A stretch of 64,000 bases of DNA from Opisthorchis felineus (GCA_004794785.1 SJOL01009975.1:25987-89986); one strand, 5' to 3'. Numbered from the stretch's first letter, positions 34,471 through 46,840 are shown. A program made the numbers and translations. Notes: generated by a model not told the origin, from the sequence alone.

Positions 34471-35540
34471 ATATCCCTCGAATTTGATGTTTATTTTGAT
34501 TTATTTTACTAGGCAGAAGCTTAGATACGGAGCAACGTCTAGGCGGTTGGCAGCTAAGTAAGTCAGAAGGACCTGAGTGAAGAATGTGTGGAGAGGAGTC
34601 AGTAAATGAAGACGAAGGGTAAATGGTACTTCCCAGCTCCTCAGACCGAAGAACGGAGTTTAGTTCAGGTACTCCACTTTGAGCGTTTGGCTCAAAAGTT
34701 TAATCAATAAGGTGGTGAGAGCATGTAGGTTTTTGGGCGGCGGGTAGGGATCCTGCCCCTAGCCTCTGACTCAAAAGTCTGAACCGTGAGACAATGGTTG
34801 TTAGGGTTTTCTGGAAGGACCGTTCCCGGAGCCAGTGACTCAATAGTCTGACCCAACTGCCTTCAGGGGGCTGGCCTGCCGTAGGAAGTAAGGCATAATT
34901 GTCTGACTTTTAACGCGGCTGCCCACAGCAGGTGCCCTCTGAACAGCCTTGGACTCTGGTTTTAAAAGTATTTCGATCGCACTGAGTAATGCGTTGGTTG
35001 TCAACCGCTAGGCGATCGAAATGTGCGGTGTTTAAAATCCAACCTTCTCCAACCCGTTCTTCGTCGGAGGACGGAATGTCCATAAATATGGATATACTGG
35101 TTGCCTGAAGGAATTGCCTTAAGGCCTTCACATTCCTATCACAGAGGACAATCCGATTTTACCTCCAGACCGCCTCTTGTAATACGGGGACTCGCTATTC
35201 TTCGTCGGGCTTCTCCCCATTAGCCTTTCTGGCATGGTTGAACCTTTAGGAACTGAGCTCCAGCCATAGTGGCTCGTAGGATCATTACAGCACAGATGCC
35301 TGACCACCATGACAAGGTGACTTCTTTAGGTCGCGGTAGTTTTGCTAGTCACCGCTCGGAACTTTTCAAAGTATTTTGGGCTCAGTCGTTCAATGAAAGT
35401 TTATCTCTCTCTGAATAGGCCTCTGTTTTGGAGAGTTAGTAGATATAAGATTGAGATTGATTTTTGACGATCGAATTCTTGTATTGTAGATGTGAGATGT
35501 GTGATGAATACCATACCATACGGCTACATAACTCCACAAC
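34471..35540 (-). repeat. probable 5' untranslated region of the same LINE, with spaced repeat units
   Basis: Short related units recur on the plus strand: GGCTCAAAAGTTTAA (about 34,689), TGACTCAAAAGTCTGAACC (about 34,768), TGACTCAATAGTCTGACCC (about 34,823) and a weaker one near 34,900. The spacing is about 55-85 bases. They lie just upstream (minus strand) of the endonuclease, where a LINE 5' untranslated region would be. Some units are themselves partly palindromic (GACTCAAAAGTC). Assignment to the LINE is inference from position. Confidence 0.4.
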
Positions 35541-36452
35541 CCTTTTAGATTATCCTTGGATTAGTCTGCTCTGGGATACTGTAGTTTTGCTCGTAGGTTT
35601 CACTTTTGGCCCAGAAATATTGATCTAATCTCAAATGTAACGGAACTACGCGCAAAAGACAGGTGAATGCGCAGTATTTTGCTTTATGTTTAATTGATCC
35701 ACCAAACATGCCTGAATTACTGATCAATAGAAGATCAAACACGGACAGGTGTTAGTCCGTAAAAAACAATCGCAGGTGTAATACTATTTGTCGCGGCCGG
35801 ATTCCGAAAAGCGCGTTTGTCTTTCAGATGTGCTTAGAGGGGTCGGGCAAATGACTACTACTAGCCGTTCCAGGCTGTTCCCTCTGGACTGTGCACTGCC
35901 GACCATTTCATTCTAACCAGCTGTTGACTTATTCAGATAACCCAAAGACTACTGGGGACTAGTCTGTTCGGTCCCAATGAGCATGAAAGGACTGAATGTA
36001 TCGGCCTTAATATGTGTTAATCTGATCGTGTTTTCTCCTGAGATAGCGGATGTCAACTATAGCTTATCCACTGATGCTGTAAGTAATGTCAGGGGCCAAA
36101 AATTCAGTGAAACTGTGTGTATTTGCTCCTACAAGATTTAATTCTTTACTTCACCCTCCTGGTTTTAACGGATATCTTTATGGATGACAGAAACCTGAGA
36201 AGAAGAAACCATAGTACTGCGCCTTACGTATGTATTTTGTGAAATGGATCATACCTGAAATCAAATCTGGCCTTCCGACGGAATGCGTCTTCGAACTACA
36301 TTGCTGCAATTTATGATTTGTTAATAGGAACGCGATGAGGTCAGATGATCTCCAGCCTTCATTGCCATTTCTCAGGATAGTCTCGGTCGACCCACTTATA
36401 TCTAATCGGATTGCTTGCAGAACCGCTTTTCGCGATCGACAAGCCTTTCGTG

Positions 36453-36484
<32 letters not shown>

Positions 36485-36502
36485 CATTATTATTATTATT
36501 AT
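36453..36502. repeat. (ATT)n microsatellite
   Basis: About 16 ATT units with a single C interruption. Confidence 0.95.
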
Positions 36503-37382
36503 CCATTCTCATATATGTTTGTACTTTAATTGCGATGGCATACCGCTTTTAATTCGTCTAGCATAGTTCTACCCTGGTTGAGGAAATGATGAGAACATGC
36601 TGTCCTTGGGCGACGTTTGCGTTTTTCTGACACGGGGTGCACGAATTGTCCAGTAGATATCCAACTTTGCTGGTCTCCATCTGAAAGACCCGTGAATAGG
36701 ACGTACGGCACAGCCTTTTTGAGCTTGCGACATCTTACAGGGGAGTTCTTAATGGATCTAGGGAACTGCGGAATAGTATCCATCAATCAGGGACGTTCCA
36801 CCACTCTTCCCATTCATTTCGTTAATCTTTATTTATTGTTGGCAGAATGCGTTTTACCATGTTTTGGAAGTTCTGCCTTCGTTCCACATGATCTCCCCAC
36901 TTTGTGCTTTCTTAACCGAATTGATGAACGGAAGAACTCTATATTGCATAGGGGATGCAGTAGAAGAATAAAATAAACCATTAGCCAAGGATGTGGTAAC
37001 TTTAATTCATGGACTTTTACCGTCACTGTCGTTAATGGTAACGGTGACAGTCGTAGATTTCATAGATATCTCTTGAACAGTGCCAATATGGTAACTACAG
37101 TTTCCCGGATCAATTAAGGGGTCGACCAAGAGTGGTCACTTCTCGAACAATCTTCATTAAAATGTGCTTCAAGAGATCGAACAAAAGTGGTTTCTTTTGA
37201 GAATGGGAGATCTCAGCACAACAATATATGCTATGGTCAAATATTCATTGTTATTTCTGCTAGTCAATACTATTCAACTACTTTATAATCCTCCTCCGCC
37301 TTTCTGGATCTTAATCTGATCAAGGTTTCATTACACAACCGCATTGAATGGGTTACTTTGTCCACAAGTGGAACACTTACAG

Positions 37383-37622
37383 GAGCGTCCCTTCCTGCGC
37401 AGTCACCGTCCAGCCCTGAACTGAGTAGCCAGCGCAGTTGTTCCGGTGGTGTGGACCTCCATCCCGGTCAATCCCTTAACGCCATTATTCACCACGAGTT
37501 GAAGGAGTTGGGAATTCACACATTACGCTGCGTTGCTTCCTACTGTTTGTCCTCCACAGCCTCAACCGTAAGCCAAAATGCATTAAGCCCACTTACACCA
37601 AAGTCCCCGAATCAATGGACCG
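37383..37622 (+). CDS. TRAPPC13: TRAPPC13 exon (IIHHELKELG motif)
   Basis: The exon begins after GAACACTTACAG, with two bases completing a split codon, and ends at ACC G|GTAAGT, phase 1. It encodes a Ser/Pro-rich stretch and then DLHPGQSLNAIIHHELKELG and IHTLRCVASY, the counterpart of CIDDVIHHEVKEIG and THILVCAVSYTT in vertebrates. A lineage-specific insertion (CLSSTASTVSQNALSPLTPK) follows. The left boundary is less sure: the frame stays open for about 85 bases upstream and another acceptor is possible. The conserved part leaves no doubt about family. Confidence 0.85.
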
Positions 37623-38094
37623 GTAAGTCCGTTGTTGTTGCTGACATTTCCTTCCGTTTCCGAACAAAGCAACTTGGCTCAGAATATTCCCCGCGTTTTA
37701 TTATGTCGGCTAGTTTTACTAGTTGATGTTGTCCAGGTGGTCATTGAATTGTTTTCCGACTTTTGCACTTTTAACACAACGTTTCGTCGCCAGCCCAGGT
37801 GGTGTTATCGGTACGTTACTGTGCTGCGAAGAGATGCTGTGCCCCCGCTGGTGGAAGGTTTCGGAATTTATGGAGGGCATCAGGCCTTTACTCAAACGCA
37901 GTGTTATTTCCCAGTGACTTTACTTTCATTACGCAGGTGTCTGTCTGTCACATAGTCAGACGATAGTTGTCGATTTACAGAAATCTGTTAGATTGTTCCT
38001 CAAATGGATGGCTTGTTTTATTAAGTTCTTTGTGTCATTGTGTCATTAAGTTTCGGATGTTGGTGGTTTTGGGATTTTGTAGAATACATACTCA

Positions 38095-38235
38095 CATGGT
38101 GGGGTTAGTAGTAACACGCTCGCTTCGTACTTCAGATGTGCGGAGTTCAAACTCCGGCATGGCCTGTGGATGTGCACTTCTGGTGAGCTCTAATAAGAGT
38201 GATACTTGAGTCCAGTGCCTCCCCTTCTTGTTGTG
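38095..38235 (+). repeat. tRNA-derived SINE fragment
   Basis: A tRNA-like head (GGTTAGTAGTAACACGCTCG) is followed about 20 bases later by GAGTTCAAACTCCGG (about 38,143-38,157), close to the B-box consensus and the T-arm of a tRNA. No acceptor stem closes, so this is a SINE head rather than a tRNA gene. Confidence 0.55.
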
Positions 38236-39389
38236 GATTCGCCAGAATGATTACACCAGAACGGGAGGGTGATTGTTCAAACGAATCATGTGAGTATGTG
38301 TTCTATTCATTAAGTCCTTAAAAAATCTAAACTTTATTAAGGGTTATCACTTGTCCGTTTGGCTGATGTGATATTGTCCTATGTTCCAGATTTCTGACCC
38401 ATGGAAGGTCAGGATTTACTCGAAGCGCTTAAGCTCTGTGTGTTGGTTATTCACATTTTGTATATTTACTTGATAAAAAACAACTAATCAGGCCTAATGC
38501 TTGATGAAAGATAGCATCTTGGTGACCAAAGAGTACAGTAATCGAACAACCGACGCGCACACATGCTCTCGCAATCATCACGCAAACCAATTGTATGAAC
38601 TGCAGTCAGGATGAACGGTTCCATCCGTGTCCATGACAGTTGCGATCGCTCGTGAATTCACGGGCGTTCGACACAGCTTATCCGAGAAATACGAGTGGGA
38701 CTGAATTGCATGCTCAGGTCACCAATGTTGTCGATAACCCTGTCTCGTGACCAGTGTGAACACACTTATATGGCTTACTCAGCGTTCTCCTTAATCCCTT
38801 CCCACTTGAAATCGGTTTTCAGTTAGTTCCCCTTATCCATGTGGCCTTTTATCATCGAAACGTTGAATTTTACTGAACACCCAACCTGATTCGCTGTGTT
38901 TCATATCAGTTAAATACCTACACCACTGTCCGTATCTTCCGAGCATCATCAAATGTTTAGGAACTATGATGTATCAGAATGGACGGTCTCACGTCTGATT
39001 GAATTACATAGTTGGAAAGGCGTCTTGTTTGACGTATTGTGTAGAATGTTCTAACATCAGCTACGACATGATGCTGACTAGGTGCACCTTGTAACATAGC
39101 TGTTTACCCATAGAACCTGTCGGACTACTCATATATCTTCCATAGAAGGGAACAGATTGCATAACCCGAAGTTTCTTCTGATGAGGTGATCACCGACGGA
39201 TATTCTTGTATTCGCTAGCGTTTTTCTTCCTTATGGTTTCCGCGGAATTCCATGCGGATGCGTCCTCGTGGATAAAAGGGTGAGTGGGCCGAAAGACAAT
39301 CTCCCGTTGGCGAATAACGCACCAACTTTAGATGCTCCGTGACTACCTCTAGACTGTGAGTGGTCGGTACTTTCCCATAGTGAATTAAA

Positions 39390-39450
39390 ACATCATATTG
39401 TGATAGGCTCTTTTCGGATAGATGTTCGAACCCACGTTCCTTATCATTGA
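39390..39450 (-). repeat. SINE B-box fragment
   Basis: The minus strand reads GGGTTCGAACA at 39,433-39,423 after GAACGT, like the B-box of other SINE copies in the window. The flanks are too diverged for a family call. Confidence 0.35.
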
Positions 39451-40258
39451 CTGCATGTTACCAATCGTCAGATGGTTGCCCATTATTAATGTTATGTGGA
39501 CTCATGGGAAGTACGATGCGGCCTAATTTCTTGGAGTTTTTGGTCATTTCTACTGCCTTGCTATTCATCCATTGTTTTGTAGCATGCTCAACACAGTACC
39601 CTCCTATAACTTTTAACAAGAAAGAGTGATTCAATCGTCTGAAAAAGGTGATCTAATTATTGAGGGACGAACTGTCTATCTCTTCCCGTTGACGTAAGCA
39701 ACCACACGGCCGTATGGACTGTACTTCTGGGGTCGTTGGGTAGGACAAAGGCAGTGCAATAACTTACAAGGCATCCCCCATTCTCCCAAACTTTGTCCGA
39801 CACACCATAACGAGTTGTGGCTTTGTAACGTTATGAGTACAGTTTTCCGTATTCTCATATTATAGGAGATCCATCGGCTTTGGAGTCATTCACATTCCAA
39901 CGACTTTACAAATTCCCCGTGAGTTAGTCTTGTGTTTCTTTGCTTTAATTATCCGACCAATACTCAATTTTACAGCATAATTGCAGCTATCTGTTGGCGT
40001 CAGTTACGCTGCCTACTCCTTTTATTATGAATGCACTGGAAACGCCTTTTTTACTAGCGTGCGGGGATCTGAATAACACATGTGGAATGCTATGCACTTC
40101 CTGCTGTCCATTCTTATCGTGTGTTGTTTCTATCACCTGTTCGCGTGAATGTTTGTGTTCATTTCAACACACTTGCGCGCAGTATTTACGGAAATGATCT
40201 CTTCACTGATGCTCTCTCGGATAGTCGGATAACCGAACATTCAACTGATTACGAAGTG

Positions 40259-40520
40259 TCAGATAGAATATTTCAGCTTAACCGCGTACAAAACAATTAC
40301 GTCGAGGTTGAGCCCAATTCCACTGAGTACACGTTGGTCTTCCCGTCTTTTAAGTTCAACCCGTTTACTATCCAGCTTTATTCTGTCTGGTATGCACTCA
40401 TATTGTTTTTGTTTTGGGTTGAATTGGTTCTCACAAACAAATAATACTCCTTTGAAATGGTCGAAACGACCCCGTGTAGGGTGGACGGGATGATGAAATG
40501 AGCTGATGAACAAGCGGCCT
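40259..40520. other. unidentified segment open on both strands, with short hairpins
   Basis: The minus strand is open for 84 codons (40,513-40,259) and the plus strand for 120 (40,082-40,444). Near 40,459-40,472 the plus strand has a hairpin, GGTCGAAACGACC, and right after it a second weak pairing, CCCGTGTAGGGTGGACGGG. CTGATGA appears at about 40,501, but the order of motifs does not make a hammerhead. It could be the end of an unrecognised retroelement. Confidence 0.25.
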
Positions 40521-43259
40521 TAGATAACAACACGATGGAACACTGGAATCAGTGAAGTGATGTAATCAGCCCATATATGAAGCTTCCATTCGTAGACCAC
40601 GCTCTTTGTAAGGTTCATTTTTGTCATTCCAAAAGGTTGTTTCTGTATTAGACGGCAATTACTATTCTGTGAACAACAGCTGAAGTGCCACTACTTTTAA
40701 TGTGAAGCTGTGCGTGGTTCAGTTTTACTTCCTTATTTTACTTTAAACAACCTTATTACCGAGTTCAACAAGGATTTCCGCGTTTCCTTCTACCGTGGTT
40801 GGTCGTGCAATATTGCTTATGCTGGTAGACACTCTTTCTTGTCCTCCATTCATGGACATAGGACATCAGGTATCTTACCCGATCCGTACGCTTCTATGCG
40901 TTTTTACGACTTCGCAAACTCGATTCTACCGGTTATGAGACGTGTGAGGTCCACGCTAACTCAACAGAATAACGTTGCCAACTCCCCTGTTTTTTGTGGC
41001 GTCCGGAAACTGTCACAGTCCACGCAACTTACTAGTCGTGTCATTTTCACTGCCTTTCTCACAGTGTCGAAAACATTTGCGTGTAAAACTTCCTTCCCTA
41101 CGCTAGCAGTAAACCTAAACGTATGACATTAAAGGAGTGAATCGCAAAGTCTTTGCACAGGTCAGTTGTCAAATGTTGATACAGGGAGTTTGACGAAAAA
41201 TATTGCTTTTGGACCTCTGTGGCGCGACTGCCATTTAGTTGGCGCTGGAGTATACTGACAACTTGCTTAATCAAACTTCTTGTTCGGATGGAAATTCGCT
41301 GCTTCTGTCCGAAGGTATCAGCTGCAAACCAGACCGACATATGTACACGCGAACCTAACGCGTTTTGCTTCAGACACCGTAACCTTTGAGCTGTGGATCA
41401 AAGCCACCAGGGTCTGCAGGAGTATGCTACGCTGCTCATTTCTTGGCGTACTAAGTTTCATTATGGTTCCTCTCCGTTCAGGGAATGCTTGGATGACCAA
41501 CTTTACTGTTTTGTGATTACTTAGACTAAACACCTCATGGCACTGAGCACAACTTTCGGTTACAGTGTTTATAGATCCCATTAGGTTTGTAGTACTGTTG
41601 CAGACAACCTCGATTCGTAGTTTCTGCGTTCTTTCATCGCCTATAGACTCAATACTTACCATCAACAATACCTTTTCTCTTATGGATGGTTCCACCCTAT
41701 CACGTTCAATTCAATGTCTTGCGTACGTCGTTAGAGGTTTCCTCAGCGTTTGAAGTACTACAGATGTCGGTTTGTTTTGACTTTCATATGAATTCATTGA
41801 GAAAATGTAATGCCCCAGGCTTGTTTGTATTTCACCCACTCGGGTCTGTCTGACTGGATTAGTCGTGCCTTCTTTGATAATGGATTTCAGGCGCATAAAA
41901 TTACCCATTTCTCCCCTGTGTTCTTTCGTACATACAAAGCTCGATGTGTTTCAATCGATCTGCGTACACTGCGATAAATCAGTGTCCAGTCTTTGTCAGT
42001 TGCATTCTGTTTGTATTATTGAGTGTTTACTGTTTGGAATCCCTGGTTTAAATAGCCCCATGCGCCACCAATCTATGGGTAGATCGTGTGTACTTATCTG
42101 TACGCTCACGCCAGCTGCGTCCTTTTTTCCACCATACGAAAGCGCTTGCTAACGTTTTACCCATTTTTATGTATTTTTATGGTTTGCCACTATATAGCTT
42201 ATTGCACTCATACTCTAGTTGAGTAGCCACTCTTGGAGTTACTACTCATGGAGGTACTACTTAACTGGGCGTGGTTGCTTCGCTTGGACTTTTTGTGGAA
42301 TAGTTATGACAATTTTGATTTGTCATGATTTGTCACTAGTTTCGGAAAAGAAATTTAGTGCAACTGAGCCCTCAACCTAATCCTCGGACTCCATATTCCG
42401 ACTAGCAAATTAACTAAAGACTGCAGTTGCTGCAGAGGATTCTGTTAACTCATCACCCATTTTATGCTTTTCTTGCAATTATAGAGTGGTCGTGCTTCAC
42501 CTTGTTTTTTAGTATCTGTCATATGAAGCATGCGATTTTTGGAATATCAGAATGTTTGTTGTTCCTCCCACTGTTAGGGAGACCAACGCTGTAGTAACAC
42601 TTTCGCAAGTTTATTACAATGAATTCGGACCCTAATGCTAGGTTAATATGGATTGGACCTATCGATCAAACTAAGCGTGTACATCCGGTCGCCATTATCA
42701 GTGCCACTAATACTCAATGGTTATCAGCCAACCAGTTAATTTTGAATGTCATCAACTGTCGCTGCAGCTTAGAACACAATGGCAGCACGCGGGGGGAGGG
42801 TGAACGAAACTCATTCTCCTTACTGCATTTCGCTGTTTAATTGCAAGTAGTGTCTCTGAATGCAGATGCTGTTATTAAAACTGAGGCCACTTCTGCCTAC
42901 CCCCCCTCCAATGGAACTGATTACAGTGCGTTATCCAGCCTTATGTCTAAGTGAAGTATTCTCACCCTTTGAGATTTCCATGCTCTCCAACCGCCACTGT
43001 CAAACAGGCTGGTTAAGTGAGTGGTTCGAAAAGGCGATGCAGAGAGTTTCTCCGACTACGCCATTAGTCGAAGTGAACATTAGCATGTAGCAGTTAATGG
43101 AAGACAAAGTTTTGTTGATGTATGTAGCAAGATAAAAGTTATTTTCAGTATCTTGCCTGCGTAGAAAGCATTCCGTTTTCCTTCCCTTTATGAAACTAAT
43201 GCCGACCCGCTTAATCATGTCGAAATAGCAGATTTGCGCACTATTTGGAGGTTCTTGTT

Positions 43260-43470
43260 TTATGTGATTGCAATCCTGTATGTGCTTGTCTCCAGAGTTT
43301 CACTCTGTTTTAATAATAGGGTTCCAGTAGAACATAAGGTTGACGGAAATTCGGGGACTGCGCTTACCTGATGAGCCCCAATAAGGGCGAAACCGGTCGT
43401 GGGCTGTCGAAGAATTTTCAGCAACCTTATGGGTAGTGTATCACGTCTGTAAACTGACCTGCTGTTTTTA
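43260..43470 (+). mobile_element. repeat carrying the hammerhead, Penelope-like terminal region
   Basis: The segment surrounds the ribozyme. Downstream of the cut it reads GGGCTGTCGAAGAATTTTCA, then GCAACCTTATGGGTAGTGTA, and this part recurs near 22,530-22,570 and, inverted, near 59,607-59,636. Penelope-like retroelements carry hammerheads in their terminal repeats (established). No reverse transcriptase or GIY-YIG frame was seen nearby, so this is either a truncated copy or a non-autonomous element. Boundaries are approximate. Confidence 0.55.
43350..43411 (+). ncRNA. hammerhead ribozyme, type I, minimal stem III
   Basis: All invariant parts are present in order. Stem I 5' strand GCTTAC (43,362-43,367) pairs with GTGGGC (43,399-43,404), six pairs including two G-U. 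The core CTGATGA is at 43,368-43,374. Stem II GCCC (43,375-43,378) pairs with GGGC (43,385-43,388) over the loop CAATAA. The second core GAAA is at 43,389-43,392. Stem III is the minimal ACC/GGT pairing (43,392-43,397), with the cleavage triplet GTC and predicted cut after C43,398. An outer stem I helix, TTCG/CGAA (43,350-43,353 with 43,408-43,411), encloses an asymmetric internal loop that could make the usual contact with loop II. Loop-less stem III is typical of hammerheads in Penelope-like elements and other short metazoan ones, which often act as dimers (family knowledge). It lies in the sense strand of the TRAPPC13 intron. Confidence 0.88.
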
Positions 43471-43764
43471 GGGTCGATATATTTGTGTAGCCTGCACAAA
43501 AGTAAGAATGCTACAACGGGATGCGTATGACACTGCCTAAAACAGTATTTTGCCCACTTATCACTTGATTGTGACTTCTCTGTTCAACTGACTTTGGCCG
43601 ATAGATAACCCGCGGATGCGTAATTTTCCCACTTACACGGCGAATGTTAGGACGTCATCCGTGCAGGAGCTCGAAATTAAATTAGGCTTGGCGTCAGGTT
43701 AATCCTACTGACTACTTATTTGAATTTGTGAGCAGATCACGTCAAAAGGATCTTTGTGGGGTTT

Positions 43765-43930
43765 TGTGGTTGAAGCGCTGACCGGAAGGTCCGTCCTTTG
43801 AATCCAACCTCTGCATCTCGACTGCTCCTGTGTAGGCTTAGGAAACCCAGCAGTATCTCAGCCCTCACAGTTCCTTCTGTTGGCACAGCAGCTAGGCATC
43901 GGAAGGGCATTACAGCTGAAGAAAATATAT
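43765..43930 (+). repeat. tRNA-like SINE, plus strand
   Basis: GAAGCGCTGACCGGAAGGTC and a degraded B-box TTTGAATCCAACC (about 43,797) are followed by the SINE body (AACCCAGCAGTATCTCAGCC) and tail (AGGCATCGGAAGGG, then ATTACAGCTGAAG). This is the same family as 326-556 and 6.3 kb. It lies about 360 bases downstream of the hammerhead. Confidence 0.75.
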
Positions 43931-46840
43931 TATCTGTTGTGCATCTGAAAGTGAATTTTCAGCGCGGGAAGTCACAGCTACAGAAAAGCGCGTGGAAATC
44001 CGAAAAAAATAATGGTAATGTAGAAATTATTGTTCACTTAGTCTGAGACTGTCCATCGATAATTTGCTACCAAACATCTGTGGCATGGACTTACGGTGCA
44101 AAAATGGGTTTGAATTTTGGCCTCACGTTGGAAGTTGGGACGAATTTAGACAGAACGGAATGAATGATAGACATCTGGTAGGCTGCTCGGAAAAAAGCGT
44201 TGTAACAAGCGTCACCCTTTGTGTTTGAATTGACAGTTAAGAGGCCCATTGCTGGATGCGCCACTGCACTTGGGCACATGCTCCATAGACTGTACAACGA
44301 GGTAGCAGCTTTTTTCACGTAAATTGAGCAGCACAACACGTCAACAGTAAATCAAGTGCGAAAGTGCACGCGAGGTGACAAGCCTCACTATGGGCTTGCG
44401 GAGTTGCATGCAGTATTACGAGTTTCAGAAGGTAAACTGTCATTCTCTTGTTGCCGGAATTGGACTTGATACGATGGAACCGTCAGAGGCTGATTAAGGT
44501 GGTTGGTTCCAAGTTCTTCATCGTGGAGGCTCTTGGAATACAGGCTTCATTAACTGCAATTGGAGAAAGGTTACTGAGCAAGTCGTTGTATGACCCATGA
44601 GCCGTACGTTCTGACACCTCGGGACTTTGGGCAACAATGAGCACTCCTGAGACCACTTCTCACATGCATTGAGTCCGATTAGCATATTTGCATAAACTTC
44701 AGAAGTGCCGCGCGCATATTGAATGGAAATCCAGAGATATGCATGTTCTTGATGTATGTGTCGGAAGTCGTGGGGAGTTTATGCTACCAAGGCTTGCAAT
44801 TTGGGTCCAGTGTGTGAAATAATCTTGAGGAGATTGGATGAAAGCTACCTCAGGACCACATTCAGCGAGAGACCGCAACAGCACCCCTCTGTTTATGCTG
44901 GTATACGTGTTTGTGTAAATCAAGGAGGTCAACAGAACTACCATCACCTTAATTCTATTAATCGAAGAAGTAATTACATGTACTATATAGCGATGACGTC
45001 GAATGTCATCTACAAAATACAAGCTGATAGGAGTCCACAGACAACAGAGTGGCCATTCTTCCCTTTAAAAGTATGCTTTCATAATCTGAGCAGTGTAGAC
45101 ATACTGACAGTAGGCTGATACTTCGACGGGTTTCTCTCAGATGCGGGTGTAATTCTTGTCTCTATCCAACAATAATGATTCTTTTTAGTAGCGTGACACT
45201 GACCGACATGGTGGTGACCACGACCAGTGTGGAGTCAGTTTACTACAAGACCCCATGGCTACTGAGTGCTCTATTCATTGGAAGTGCATTGAACGAGTTT
45301 CTTGACATCGTGAATCGCTTGATCCGCCTTTTTCAGTTAAATTTGCGGATGGAGCTCTGCTTCTCGTGGGAATCAGAGAGCAGACTCCACATTGGTAAAA
45401 ACATTATGCAACCACTTGTGCACAGTCTAAATCGGGCGAGAGGGAACACTGTCAAGTTGTATGTAAGAAAGATGTAAGATGTAAGAAACCTGGGTGACAT
45501 AAAGCTCGCATCATGAAGTTAAGCCGTTTGCTTAGGTATGTTGGCTAGTATACTTATTTCCTATTTTGATGCTTCAATCTAAGAATTCCTACGTAGCAAC
45601 TGGGGTCTTGATAGCCTTAGTAACCTTCTAGCGCTCAGACTGAAACTGTTCTGAAACTGTTTGGGTCCCTTCATGTAGGGTAAAAAGTTGACCGGTAGTA
45701 TGAATACTGCAAACTTCCTTTCGAAATTTTGGAGAATACCTCTGAAGTAGTCAGATACTTGTAATAGAAAAATAAGTTTGCGATGGTGACTGCGTTGTGT
45801 GCAATCCTTAGGGACTCTGGAAGGTCGCAGTATCCGAAAGCTGCGTCCGTTCTGGGATGTTGAATAAGGGACTTCGTGACTAATGTTTTTCGTCAGCTGT
45901 TGCAGACCGTAGACATAACAGCTCAGCTTCGCACTGCCGGGTCGCTTTGACCCACTGAATAATTATTTCGCCGAATGGCTGGAAAGCGTTTACCTGGTGG
46001 GAATGTTGCCCAAACTTATCTAGCAGAATAGCAATGAATATCCACATGCAGTTTTAAAAAATCAAACCAGGGAAGGTTCGATATCTTGGTGGTATAATCA
46101 CCCTAAGTTGATGCCGTCGAATCCTTACATTGGACATATTGTTGAAAATGACTAACCTTAGAAAACTTGGAGGTGGGAGCTACTTGACGGAAACATGCTT
46201 CGTCAGCGTTTCAACCTCAGTGGATTAAACTAACGGAAATGTTCGAACTTATCTGGAGTTTCTACCTAATTTGGTTAACAGTCAATTGCACCATGAGCTC
46301 ATAGACTTCATCAAGTGAAGAATTATATCGGAACACTTGAGTTCCAGTCGTGTTGAACTGAGATTCCCTGGCAGTTATCTTAGCATATCGTTTTGTCACA
46401 GAATAAAACTGGGGAATAGTACAGGAAGAATATAGGGATTCATACGCGTCCAACGGAGGGCGATTTTCCTCGACAGTGAAAAAGACATGTTTCAGCCCAG
46501 GCTTAATCGTTACTTCGCTTCTGATAATTCAGCTGATTGAATGCATCTGCCCTGAACTGGATCGTCAACTGCTTCTCTCATTAGGCGGAGCCTGGATGAC
46601 CGGTTGTTTCTTCGTGCTTCGGAACATGTTTTCCTACTGGCTAGATTGTTATTCAGTAGGTCTTTATGCTATTTTACGTATTAATGTCGGTAAATTCGCT
46701 CACAATACAAACATTCATCCTGGCCACCATAGTTTCGGGCAACCCGGCCCATAAAATATAAGGCGACAAAAGGATTTCCCAATCTGACATAACGAATGAT
46801 GTGCTGATAGTTGCTCATCTCCCTTTTTTATCATTTCCAG

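Larger units (their letters stand above)
29623..37382 (+). other. TRAPPC13 intron interval hiding one small exon
   Basis: This interval should contain one small exon encoding the counterpart of the vertebrate ADLQTSSQRLNLS region, entering in phase 0 and leaving in phase 1. It was not found. The interval contains a foldback repeat (32.2-32.3 kb), an antisense LINE with endonuclease and RT pieces (32.64-34.5 kb) and its likely 5' untranslated region, and an (ATT)n tract (36.45 kb). The parts 29.7-32.1 and 35.6-37.3 kb show nothing else recognised. Confidence 0.6.
37623..46840 (+). other. TRAPPC13 intron interval with hammerhead ribozyme; one small exon missing
   Basis: A 9.2-kb interval. A small exon for the FRKFFKFQ block, entering in phase 1 and leaving in phase 0, should lie here but was not found. 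Recognised contents: SINE fragments near 38.1 and 39.4 kb, a structured unidentified segment at 40.26-40.52 kb, the hammerhead-bearing repeat at 43.3 kb and a SINE at 43.8 kb. Open frames at 40.7, 44.8 and 45.2 kb have no recognised content. Confidence 0.6.

Noticed and set aside
40455..40510. A second hammerhead: GAAAC and CTGATGA both occur close together.
   Set aside because: The motifs are in the wrong order for any hammerhead type and no stem II can form between them.
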